Below, one piece after another: positions 1 to 6,146 of a stretch of DNA of 7,612 nucleotides (the stretch's first letter is position 1; each line of letters starts with the position of its first letter). The translations under genes were made by a program, and so were the position numbers. The stretch is from Clostridia bacterium. Its GTDB lineage: Bacteria > Bacillota_A > Clostridia > Oscillospirales > Acutalibacteraceae. Below the pieces are notes generated by a model, which made no database searches, was not told the origin of the DNA, and saw only the letters and a program-made list of their open reading frames with translations. The stretch lies in NCBI GenBank assembly GCA_017549665.1, contig JAFYUD010000018.1, positions 1 to 7,612 of the forward strand. The letters are read 5' to 3'.

Positions 1-1
1 C

Positions 2-28
2 ATAGCTATGAGTGAGGATCAGAAGTAA
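2..28 (+). CDS. C-terminal end of an upstream gene (partial)
   Basis: An open frame enters from the left edge and ends at TAA (26-28), giving the terminal residues I-A-M-S-E-D-Q-K. It is followed six bases later by a strong intrinsic terminator, which supports a real gene end here. The fragment is far too short to identify the product, and the reading frame is inferred only from the stop-terminator arrangement. Confidence 0.5.
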   Translation: MAMSEDQK

Positions 29-33
29 AAAAC

Positions 34-61
34 AAAAATCCCTCCTGTGAGGGATTTTTTT
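34..61 (+). terminator. Intrinsic terminator of the upstream gene
   Basis: A perfect 11-bp stem (AAAAATCCCTC, 34-44, pairing with GAGGGATTTTT, 49-59) closes a CTGT loop and runs into a T tract. The A-rich 5' side means it could also work on the opposite strand, but no gene approaches from that side within the window. Confidence 0.9.
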
Positions 62-89
62 CATGAATACAAAATATATTGATAGTATC

Positions 90-117
90 TTGAAAAAATA
101 ATTTATTATGTTATAAT
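90..117 (+). promoter_or_regulatory. Sigma-A-type promoter of the PAP2 gene
   Basis: A TTGAAA -35 element (90-95) and a perfect TATAAT -10 element (112-117) are separated by 16 bp. They lie just past the upstream terminator and about 30 bp before the ATG. The leader is short and carries a GGAGG ribosome binding site (137-141) six bases from the start, so the gene appears to be transcribed independently. Confidence 0.8.
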
Positions 118-147
118 TATAGCAAATACATATTTTGGAGGTTAACA

Positions 148-819
148 ATGGAAACTACAATTCCGTCAGCATTTGCAGTATGGCTCAATACTGTTTTTGC
201 TAACTTTGATTTTTCAGTTTTCAAATTTTTCGGTGATGTTCTTCACGCAGACTGGCTCACTCCCGTTGTAAGTGCATACACTCATCTCGGTGATTCTGAG
301 TTCATTATCCCCATGGCTGTAATCGGTGTTATTCTTTGCCTTTTCAAAAAGACAAGAAAAGTAGGTATGACACTCTTCCTTGCAGTTATTGTAGGTACAC
401 TTATCACAAATGTTTGCATGAAACCTTTTGTTTTAAGACCCAGACCTTTCCAGTCACTTGCTGAAAATGCAGAATACTGGCAGTGGTACGTTGAAGCAGG
501 TGCACATGAAGAATCTCTCTTCAGGAGCTTCCCCAGCGGTCACACTACAGGCGCATTCGAAATGGCAACAGCACTCTTCCTTACAATAAGCAATAAGAAA
601 ATCAAGTGGATTTTCCCTGTTTACGCTGTACTTATCGGTTGCTCAAGAATTTACCTTATGGTACACTACACAACAGACGTTATCGGCGGTATGCTCTGTG
701 GTATCATCGCAGGTGTCATCGCATTCTTTGTTGTCAAGGCTGTGCTTAAAGCTCTTGAAAAAACAAAGCTCGGTGATTTCGATATTGCTGAATTCATCAA
801 AGCTAAGAAGAAATCTTAA
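148..819 (+). CDS. PAP2-family membrane phosphatase
   Basis: This 223-residue integral membrane protein carries the full phosphatidic-acid-phosphatase type 2 signature. The three motifs are K-x6-R-P (K92, R99-P100), P-S-G-H (129-132) and S-R-x5-H-x3-D (S166, R167, H173, D177). In the family, H132 and H173 would be the catalytic pair. Hydrophobic segments near residues 52-66, 73-90, 136-147, 154-170 and 179-198 suggest five or six membrane passes, with a lysine-rich cytoplasmic tail ending K-K-K-S. Family members remove phosphate from lipid phosphates or pyrophosphates. Undecaprenyl pyrophosphate recycling (BcrC-like) or phosphatidylglycerophosphate dephosphorylation are the likely roles, but the sequence alone does not choose between them. 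The ATG start is supported by GGAGG at 137-141. The gene is monocistronic, with its own promoter and terminator. Confidence 0.93.
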   Translation: METTIPSAFAVWLNTVFANFDFSVFKFFGDVLHADWLTPVVSAYTHLGDSEFIIPMAVIGVILCLFKKTRKVGMTLFLAVIVGTLITNVCMKPFVLRPRPFQSLAENAEYWQWYVEAGAHEESLFRSFPSGHTTGAFEMATALFLTISNKKIKWIFPVYAVLIGCSRIYLMVHYTTDVIGGMLCGIIAGVIAFFVVKAVLKALEKTKLGDFDIAEFIKAKKKS

Positions 820-826
820 AACCCGG

Positions 827-855
827 CTGCATCGTTAAGGCGATGCAGTTTTTTT
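827..855 (+). terminator. Intrinsic terminator after the PAP2 gene
   Basis: An 8-bp perfect stem (CTGCATCG, 827-834, with CGATGCAG, 841-848) and a TTAAGG loop are followed by seven T residues. It begins seven bases past the PAP2 stop codon, so it ends that transcript before the beta-helix gene's own promoter. Confidence 0.9.
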
Positions 856-875
856 GTTATTTTTTTTACATTGTG

Positions 876-904
876 TTGAAATAACTGCAATTTAGTGATA
901 GAAT
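876..904 (+). promoter_or_regulatory. Sigma-A-type promoter of the beta-helix gene
   Basis: TTGAAA (876-881) and TAGAAT (899-904) are spaced by 17 bp, close to the consensus for a vegetative promoter. The transcript would start near 911. The ribosome binding site AAGGAGA (924-930) stands seven bases before the ATG at 938. Confidence 0.75.
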
Positions 905-937
905 TATGACATAATCATCAGTAAAGGAGATTATGAT

Positions 938-2569
938 ATGAACAAATTAAAAAAGGTTATCGGTACAATTCTTACGATTGCAATTCTTATCAGTGCTGTA
1001 AGCATTGCTTCTTTTGCTGCAGACACACCTGTCACTTACTATATTGACAGCATCAATGGTAATGACAGCAACAGCGGTTTAAGTGAAGAAGATGCAATAA
1101 AATCAGTAAACGGCCTCAGACTTACAACTGTCGGCCCTGGTGACGAATTCCTTTTCAGAAACGGTGGCAGATATGAAGCAGGCTTTTTGATCACTGACTG
1201 GCATGGTACAAAAGAAAATCCCATTATTATTTCCTCATACGGAGATGGAGAACAGGCTGTTCTTTATGTAGACGGAGCAACTGAAGTCATGACAATCGTT
1301 GACTCTTCATATATTACAGTTTCTGATCTTTCTCTTACTGCTCCAAACGGCGGCGGCATCTGGATCAATACTGTAAACAAAACATCCGAAGGAATTACAA
1401 TTGACAACGTTTATTTCTACGATATGCCCAACGGCAAAGTTACAGGACGTTCAGACTGTTCAAACGGTGCGGCAGTTGCAAGAGCTGCAGTTATGGTAAA
1501 ATCATTTCCAAAGGCTTCAAGATACCCTGTAAACGACCTTACTATTTCAAATTGTGAGGTTTATGACGTTGCAAACGGCTTCATTATTTGGGGTTCATGG
1601 AATGAAGAAGGCAATGCATGGGTTGAAAATATTGAAGACATTGATCCTGTTTTCAATGAAGGTCTTCTTATCAAGGATTGTTATCTTCATGATATGGATG
1701 CAGAAGCAATTCTTATTGGTATCTGTGACGGTGCATTAATAACAGACTGTCGTATGATTGACACATGTCTTGGTGAAGGACTTGACGAAAACGGCGAAAT
1801 TCAGTTCTTTACAGCAGCATGCTGGTTCTGGGGCAGCGTCAACAGTACTGTTCAGTATTGCGAAATTGCAGGTCAGAAAAACTATGGTGACGGAATGACA
1901 GTTGACTTTGACTCATACTCACACAACTGTACATATCAGTATATTTATTCACATGACAACATGAGATTCATGTGTAACAATCCCCGTTATGACGGTCATC
2001 AGAACAACACTGTACGCTACTGTCTTTCAATCAATGACAACGGCGGAAGAAGCACAACTGCAGTCTGCGCAGAAGGTGAACACGGTCTTAACTTCTACAA
2101 TAACACTATCATAAATTCGGCAGATTTCCATCTTAAAAATATGTACAATGCAATCGTTGCAAACAATATTTTTGTAATGAATGAATATGCCACATTAGGT
2201 TATGATGCAGACAGCTTCATTTTAAGAGGTAATAAAATCACAAACAACTGCTATTATAATACAATGACTCCTCTTATTGACTTCGGCTCAATGAATGTAC
2301 TGCCTGGCTTTGCAGGTGAAGATACAGAAGATATTTACAGCTATATTCTTTCTGCGGCCTCTCCCCTTATCGGTGCCGGTATCGAAATAGATGACGGTCT
2401 CACAACCGACTTCTTCGGAAATGAAATCACAAGCAATAATATCGGTTGCTACGGCGGCAATGGTGCAGATGTGCCTTATGCAGGTGAAACTGTTAATGAA
2501 AAAGTAATAAGACATATCAGAAACATTTTCCAGACACTCATTCATGAAATTTTGAATCTTTTCGATTAA
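938..2569 (+). CDS. Secreted right-handed parallel beta-helix protein
   Basis: The 543-residue product starts with a classic signal peptide: basic M-N-K-L-K-K, a hydrophobic core to about residue 22, and probable cleavage at A-S-F-A near residue 27-28. The mature protein opens with Y-Y-I-D-S-x-N-G-N-D-S-N-S-G and, near 60-80, G-P-G-D-E-F-L-F-R-N-G-G. This is the usual N-terminal strand-capping region of secreted beta-helix proteins (Beta_helix / polysaccharide-lyase-like). From about 115 to 445 there are many short repeats of the form I-x-N-x-x-x-x-x-(N/D)-x-x-G, typical of coils. A closing segment near 475-508 (S-P-L-I-G-A-G, then D-F-F-G-N-x-I and N-I-G-C-Y-G-G) resembles the normal end of such domains. 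Residues 520-543 form an amphipathic, possibly helical tail. The fold suggests carbohydrate binding or cleavage, but no catalytic residues can be assigned. The mature region has 14 cysteines, which is unusual. No LPXTG motif or dockerin is visible. It is monocistronic. Confidence 0.88.
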   Translation: MNKLKKVIGTILTIAILISAVSIASFAADTPVTYYIDSINGNDSNSGLSEEDAIKSVNGLRLTTVGPGDEFLFRNGGRYEAGFLITDWHGTKENPIIISSYGDGEQAVLYVDGATEVMTIVDSSYITVSDLSLTAPNGGGIWINTVNKTSEGITIDNVYFYDMPNGKVTGRSDCSNGAAVARAAVMVKSFPKASRYPVNDLTISNCEVYDVANGFIIWGSWNEEGNAWVENIEDIDPVFNEGLLIKDCYLHDMDAEAILIGICDGALITDCRMIDTCLGEGLDENGEIQFFTAACWFWGSVNSTVQYCEIAGQKNYGDGMTVDFDSYSHNCTYQYIYSHDNMRFMCNNPRYDGHQNNTVRYCLSINDNGGRSTTAVCAEGEHGLNFYNNTIINSADFHLKNMYNAIVANNIFVMNEYATLGYDADSFILRGNKITNNCYYNTMTPLIDFGSMNVLPGFAGEDTEDIYSYILSAASPLIGAGIEIDDGLTTDFFGNEITSNNIGCYGGNGADVPYAGETVNEKVIRHIRNIFQTLIHEILNLFD

Positions 2570-2580
2570 TCGCATAAAAG

Positions 2581-2612
2581 AAAAATGGTCAGAGTAAAAT
2601 CTGACCATTTTT
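2581..2612. terminator. Shared bidirectional terminator between convergent genes
   Basis: A perfect 13-bp stem (AAAAATGGTCAGA, 2581-2593, with TCTGACCATTTTT, 2600-2612) encloses a six-base loop, GTAAAA on the plus strand. Because the arms start with A5 and end with T5, the hairpin has a T tract whichever strand is transcribed. It serves the beta-helix gene from the left and nrdG from the right. The last base of the nrdG stop codon is also the outermost base of the stem. Confidence 0.92.
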
Positions 2613-3157
2613 TATTGCATATTAATCTGTTTACTTCTTATGTTATATAATACTACAGTACCACTGTCAAGTGATGCTCTCACATCGATTATACGCTGAT
2701 TTGACGAGCCTTTATATGCAAGGCTGATATCTTTCATCTCTTCAACAAATCTGCCGTCTACAAGCACGTCAATAAGACTGACCATTTCATCTGTGACTTC
2801 ACATCTTGCACGACTGTCAGAAAGCAATTCCTTATCAAACAGATATCCGGTATAACACCAGATATTCTTTTCAGGCAATTCAGCTTTTATTCTTCTGAGA
2901 AGAGGAAGAACTACTCTCTGATTACAAGGCTCAAACGGCTCACCGCCAAGCAGAGAAAAGCCGCTGATGTAGGCACTTTTCAGTAAATCAAAGATGTAAT
3001 CTTCTGTTTCCTTCGTGTATTCCTTACCGAATGAAAAATCCCATGTTGAAGCATTGAAACAGCCTTTGCAATGGTGAGTGCATCCAGATACAAAAAGAGA
3101 TACCCTGACTCCCTCACCATTTGCAATATCACATTTTTTTATTTCACCGTAATACAT
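2612..3157 (-). CDS. nrdG: Anaerobic ribonucleoside-triphosphate reductase activating protein
   Basis: This 181-residue radical-SAM enzyme uses a [4Fe-4S] cluster and S-adenosylmethionine to create the glycyl radical on NrdD. The cluster-binding motif C-x3-C-x2-C is present as C26, C30 and C33, followed by F-N-A-S-T-W-D, typical of NrdG. The G-G-E-P motif (71-74) matches the SAM-binding motif. The family signature G-S-S-N-Q-R-I-I-D is in the C-terminal third, and the length is normal. The start codon lies one base after the nrdD stop (TAA-T-ATG). The nearest purine-rich stretch is about 15 bases upstream and inside nrdD, so translation is probably coupled to nrdD. It is the second and last gene of an nrdDG operon and ends directly on the shared terminator. 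Confidence 0.96.
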   Translation of the reverse strand: MYYGEIKKCDIANGEGVRVSLFVSGCTHHCKGCFNASTWDFSFGKEYTKETEDYIFDLLKSAYISGFSLLGGEPFEPCNQRVVLPLLRRIKAELPEKNIWCYTGYLFDKELLSDSRARCEVTDEMVSLIDVLVDGRFVEEMKDISLAYKGSSNQRIIDVRASLDSGTVVLYNIRSKQINMQ

Positions 3158-3158
3158 A

Positions 3159-5333
3159 TTATAAATGAAGAACTCTTTCCTGAATTTCCTGAGTTCTGCC
3201 CTGATTCCAGTACTGAGTGCCTATGTATCCGCATGTACGTCTTGCCACATTCATCTTTGACTGATCCCTGTTACCGCACTTAGGACATTCCCAGATAAGC
3301 TTACCTTCATTATCCTTGACAATTCTGATTTCGCCGTCAAAACCGCAGCACTGGCAATAATCACTCTTTGTGTTAAGCTCTGCGTACATGATATGATCAT
3401 AAATAAACTGCATAACACCTAACACTGCGGGTATATTATCCTGCATATTGGGAACTTCGACATATGAAATAGCTCCGCCGGGGGAAAGTGTCTGGAACTG
3501 AGACTCAAAATCGAGCTTTTCAAAAGCATCAATTTCTTCAGTTACATGAACATGATATGAGTTAGTGATATAACTCTTATCAGTAACACCTTCAATAATA
3601 CCGAAACGTTTCTGAAGACACTTTGAGAATTTATATGTAGTACTTTCAAGAGGAGTTCCGTAAAGTGAATAGTCGATATTTTCATCAGCCTTCCACTTTG
3701 CTGTGTACTCATTAAGCTTACGCATGATAGCAAGACCTAATTCCTTACCTTCAGGCTCTGTCATCTTTTTATCTGAAAGAGCGTAAACGGTCTCCCAGAG
3801 ACCTGCATAACCGAGAGAAATTGTTGAATAACCGCCAAACAGAAGCTTATCAATAGTTTCGCCCTTCTTGAGTCTTGAAAGTGCACCGTACTGCCAGAGA
3901 ATGGGAGCTGCATCAGATAATGTACCCTTGAGACGTTCATGGCGGCATCTCAATGCTCTGTGGCACAGATCCATTCTTTCATCAAAAATCTTCCAGAATT
4001 TATCAATATCTCTTTCTGCTGAAAGTGCAATATCAATAAGATTGACAGTAACAACACCCTGGTTGAATCGACCGTAATACTTGGGCTTACCGTCTGCATC
4101 TACGTAAGGTGTAAGGAATGAACGGCATCCCATACATGTATAACAATGACCGTCTCCATTCTTATCAACCTTATTCTGAAGCATGATTTTTTCAGAAATG
4201 TAATCAGGAACCATGCGCTTTGATGTACATTTTGCAGCAAGCTCTGTAAGGTACCAATATTTTGAATCTGCCTTTATATTATCCTCTTCAAGAACATAGA
4301 TAAGCTTGGGGAATGCAGGAGTTATCCACTCACCTGCTTCATTCTTGACACCTTCATATCTCTGCTTGAGAGTTTCTTCAATAATCATTGCAAGGTCAGC
4401 TTTTTCCTGTTCATTTCTTGCTTCACCAAGATACATGAACACTGTTACAAAAGGAGCCTGTCCATTGGTTGTAAGAAGTGTGACAACCTGATACTGAATA
4501 GTCTGAACACCCTTTGAAACCTCTTCTCTGAGTCGCTTTTCAATGATAGCTGAAAGCTTTTCCTCAGAAATTTCTACACCGATTTCAGAGAACTCACTCA
4601 TAAGTGACTTTCTGATTTTCTCTCTTGAAGTCTGAACAAAAGGAGCAAGATGAGAAAGGCTGATACTCTGACCGCCGTACTGATTACTTGCAACCTGAGC
4701 AATAATCTGAGTCGCAATATTACATGCAGTTGAAAAACTGTGAGGCTTTTCAATAAGAGTGCCGCTGATAACTGTTCCGTTCTGAAGCATATCTTCAAGA
4801 TTAACAAGGTCACAGTTATGCATATGCTGAGCAAAATAGTCAGCATCATGGAAATGAATAATTCCCTGTTCATGGGCATCTACAATATCCTGAGGTAAAA
4901 GGATTCGTTTTGTAAGATCCTTACTTACCTCACCGGCCATGTAGTCACGCTGAACACTGTTTACAGTAGGATTCTTATTTGAATTCTCCTGCTTTACCTC
5001 TTCATTATTACATTCAATGAGTGTAAGAATCTGATTGTCAGTGGTGTTAGCTTTTCGGGCAAGTGAACGTGTGTATCTGTATCTGACATAAGTCTTTGCA
5101 AGCTCGAATGCACCCTTTGCCATAATCTGATCTTCAACCATATCCTGAATTTCTTCAACGGATACAGCTCTGCCGAGCTTATTACACTTATACTCAACAT
5201 AATCAGCAATATCAATAATCTCTTCCTGAGTCAATTCTCTTTTTTCAGATGCACAGTCTGCTTTTGTGATAGCAGCAATAATTTTCTTTATGTCAAAAAC
5301 TTCTTCTGAACCGTTTCTTTTTATAATTCTCAT
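3159..5333 (-). CDS. nrdD: Anaerobic (class III) ribonucleoside-triphosphate reductase
   Basis: The 724-residue glycyl-radical enzyme reduces ribonucleoside triphosphates to deoxyribonucleotides without oxygen. An ATP-cone regulatory domain fills about residues 1-92 (opening M-R-I-I-K-R-N-G, with V-R-Y-R-Y-T-R at 83-89), so dATP/ATP activity control is expected. The catalytic barrel holds the H-N-C-D-L-V-N-L-E-D-M-L block (C174) and C-M-G-C-R-S-F (C400, C403). These should match the active-site cysteines of the T4 and E. coli enzymes. N424 lies 21 residues after C403. Near the C terminus are two C-x2-C pairs (C660/C663 and C683/C686) for the structural zinc, with an extra cysteine at 662. The radical site R-T-C-G-Y-I-G has glycine 702. 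Length and domain order are complete. The ATG is fixed by AAAGGAGG (5348-5341 on the complement), seven bases upstream, and by the conserved N terminus. It leads the nrdDG operon and is divergent from a Crp/Fnr regulator. Confidence 0.98.
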   Translation of the reverse strand: MRIIKRNGSEEVFDIKKIIAAITKADCASEKRELTQEEIIDIADYVEYKCNKLGRAVSVEEIQDMVEDQIMAKGAFELAKTYVRYRYTRSLARKANTTDNQILTLIECNNEEVKQENSNKNPTVNSVQRDYMAGEVSKDLTKRILLPQDIVDAHEQGIIHFHDADYFAQHMHNCDLVNLEDMLQNGTVISGTLIEKPHSFSTACNIATQIIAQVASNQYGGQSISLSHLAPFVQTSREKIRKSLMSEFSEIGVEISEEKLSAIIEKRLREEVSKGVQTIQYQVVTLLTTNGQAPFVTVFMYLGEARNEQEKADLAMIIEETLKQRYEGVKNEAGEWITPAFPKLIYVLEEDNIKADSKYWYLTELAAKCTSKRMVPDYISEKIMLQNKVDKNGDGHCYTCMGCRSFLTPYVDADGKPKYYGRFNQGVVTVNLIDIALSAERDIDKFWKIFDERMDLCHRALRCRHERLKGTLSDAAPILWQYGALSRLKKGETIDKLLFGGYSTISLGYAGLWETVYALSDKKMTEPEGKELGLAIMRKLNEYTAKWKADENIDYSLYGTPLESTTYKFSKCLQKRFGIIEGVTDKSYITNSYHVHVTEEIDAFEKLDFESQFQTLSPGGAISYVEVPNMQDNIPAVLGVMQFIYDHIMYAELNTKSDYCQCCGFDGEIRIVKDNEGKLIWECPKCGNRDQSKMNVARRTCGYIGTQYWNQGRTQEIQERVLHL

Positions 5334-5374
5334 GAAATAACCTCCTTTTAAATTCTCTTTCTGCAGCGAATATT

Positions 5375-5380
5375 ATTTTA
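5375..5380 (-). promoter_or_regulatory. Candidate -10 element of the nrdDG promoter
   Basis: On the complement strand TAAAAT occupies 5380-5375, predicting transcription from about 5368 and a 34-base leader to the nrdD ATG. No recognisable -35 hexamer lies 16-18 bp upstream. This is what one expects of an activator-dependent promoter, and a perfect palindrome sits at the position a class II activator would use. A second possible promoter lies further upstream (TTGATA at 5463-5458 and TATCTT at 5440-5435, 17 bp apart), so the true start is undecided. Confidence 0.45.
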
Positions 5381-5401
5381 CACAAATAATTTAAATTTAC
5401 A

Positions 5402-5417
5402 TGTTGCATTTGCAACA
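5402..5417. promoter_or_regulatory. Perfect palindrome, probable Crp/Fnr-family operator
   Basis: TGTTGCA-TT-TGCAACA is a perfect 7-bp inverted repeat with a 2-bp centre. Its 16-bp span and outer TG...CA ends match the size of Crp-class operators (TGTGA-N6-TCACA), though the half-site TGTTG differs. Its centre (5409.5) is 29.5 bp from the TAAAAT -10 of nrdD, equivalent to -41.5. It also covers the probable -35 (TTGCAT, 5404-5409) of the regulator gene. Activation of nrdDG with autorepression is the simplest reading. The spacing and symmetry are seen directly; the identity of the bound protein is inferred. Confidence 0.6.
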
Positions 5418-5432
5418 AAAATGAAATATAAT
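5404..5432 (+). promoter_or_regulatory. Promoter of the Crp/Fnr regulator gene
   Basis: A perfect TATAAT (5427-5432) lies 17 bp after TTGCAT (5404-5409), a weak -35 embedded in the palindrome. Transcription would start near 5439, so a GTG at 5443 would be almost at the 5' end with no ribosome binding site. This favours translation from the ATG at 5485. Confidence 0.6.
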
Positions 5433-5446
5433 ACAAGATATAGTGA
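5431..5446. promoter_or_regulatory. Candidate NrdR box 1
   Basis: ATACAAGATATAGTGA agrees at 13 of 16 positions with the NrdR-box consensus as I recall it (acaCwAtATaTwGtgt). NrdR is the ATP/dATP-sensing repressor of bacterial ribonucleotide reductase genes. The site covers the predicted start of the regulator transcript, and on the other strand it overlaps a possible upstream -10 for nrdD. The count is by eye, and the AT-rich setting raises the chance level. Confidence 0.5.
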
Positions 5447-5462
5447 CAGTATTTTTTTATCA

Positions 5463-5478
5463 ATACATTATGGAGTAT
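5463..5478. promoter_or_regulatory. Candidate NrdR box 2 (weaker)
   Basis: ATACATTATGGAGTAT agrees at about 11 of 16 positions with the recalled NrdR consensus and has symmetric ATAC...GTAT ends. Its centre is 32 bp from that of box 1 (16 bp between the boxes), the roughly three-turn spacing characteristic of paired NrdR sites. It overlaps the ribosome binding site of the regulator gene, which could independently explain its GGAG bases. Confidence 0.35.
5472..5475 (+). promoter_or_regulatory. Ribosome binding site that sets the regulator start
   Basis: GGAG here stands nine bases before the ATG at 5485, a good Shine-Dalgarno position. Neither the in-frame GTG at 5443 nor the ATG at 5470 has a comparable site upstream, so 5485 is the preferred start. 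Confidence 0.7.
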
Positions 5479-5484
5479 CAGGAT

Positions 5485-6129
5485 ATGAGTAAATATTCAC
5501 CCTTTTCAAATCTTACAAGCCATGAAATCACGGAAATACGCCATTGTATGTTTTCTGAAACCAAAATATACAAAAAAGGTGACATAATTATACAGATGAC
5601 TGATAAATCAGATGTACTCGGACTTATTGAAAGCGGAACTGCCCACCTTGTACGAATTGATGTTGACGGCAACAAAAGCATCATGGATTATTATGAAGTC
5701 GGTGATATTTTCGGAAAAAGATTATCCCCTCATTCTTCTTATGACATGTACTACATAAAAGCAAAAGAGAAATGCAGGATAACATTCATAAATCTCAACA
5801 AATTACTTTCAAGGTGTGACAACAACTGTACCAAGCATACTGTGTTACTTAATAATCTGCTCTTTATCACACTGGAAAAATCGCAGATGCATCTTGATAT
5901 CCTCAGTCAGAGATCAATCAGACAAAAACTGATAACATATTTCGGGCATATCTGCACAAGAAATGATTCCGATTCATTCACTCTTCCGCTTTCACTTTCT
6001 GATCTTGCAGATTATTTATCTGTAGACAGGAGTGCAATGATGCGGGAAATAAAAAAAATGAAATCAGAAGAAATTATATCTTCAGATTCAAACAGAATAA
6101 CTCTCAATAAAAACAGGTACAGTTTCTGA
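5485..6129 (+). CDS. Crp/Fnr-family transcriptional regulator
   Basis: From the ATG at 5485 the protein has 214 residues, normal for the Crp/Fnr superfamily. An N-terminal cyclic-nucleotide-binding-like beta barrel spans about residues 5-105, with Y-K-K-G-D at 29-33, G-L-I-E-S-G at 46-51 and V-G-D-I-F-G at 72-77. A dimerisation helix runs at about 112-140 and a winged helix-turn-helix at about 145-208. Its HTH reads L-S-D-L-A-D-Y-L-S-V-D-R-S-A-M-M-R-E (171-188). The glutamate and arginine that hold cAMP phosphate in true Crp are not evident, so cAMP is an unlikely ligand. It has five cysteines (C21, C97, C111, C115, C157), including C-x3-C at 111-115, but not the N-terminal cysteine cluster of E. 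coli FNR. The gene is divergent from nrdDG and shares with it a short control region containing a palindrome. Control of nrdDG and of itself is therefore likely but inferred. An in-frame GTG at 5443 would add 14 poorly supported residues. Confidence 0.88.
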   Translation: MSKYSPFSNLTSHEITEIRHCMFSETKIYKKGDIIIQMTDKSDVLGLIESGTAHLVRIDVDGNKSIMDYYEVGDIFGKRLSPHSSYDMYYIKAKEKCRITFINLNKLLSRCDNNCTKHTVLLNNLLFITLEKSQMHLDILSQRSIRQKLITYFGHICTRNDSDSFTLPLSLSDLADYLSVDRSAMMREIKKMKSEEIISSDSNRITLNKNRYSF

Positions 6130-6141
6130 CTGCACCTGTTT
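6111..6141. terminator. Probable bidirectional terminator between convergent genes
   Basis: AAACAGGT (6111-6118) pairs with ACCTGTTT (6134-6141). After one A-C mismatch, CAG (6120-6122) pairs with CTG (6130-6132), leaving a seven-base loop, TTTCTGA. The T tract on the plus strand is interrupted (TTTATTCTTT). The regulator's stop codon falls in the loop, so the hairpin begins inside its coding region, and the ceramidase-like gene ends six bases to the right. It is weaker than the other terminators here. Confidence 0.6.
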
Positions 6142-6146
6142 ATTCT

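Noticed and set aside
2288..2608. 106-residue open frame on the minus strand over the end of the beta-helix gene
   Set aside because: It lies antisense to a clear coding region and across the shared terminator, shows no recognisable domain, and has low-complexity composition typical of a shadow frame.
3071..3283. Plus-strand open frame spanning the nrdD-nrdG junction
   Set aside because: It is antisense to two unmistakable genes, has no ribosome binding site and has no recognisable product.
5371..5396. Additional NrdR-box-like sequence (ACACAAATAATTTAAA)
   Set aside because: Only the left half matches (about 9 of 16), it is not symmetric and it is not at a three-turn distance from the other sites.
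5443..5484. Upstream GTG start for the Crp/Fnr regulator, adding 14 residues
   Set aside because: The GTG lies only about four bases after the predicted transcript start and has no ribosome binding site. GGAG at 5472-5475 fits the ATG at 5485.
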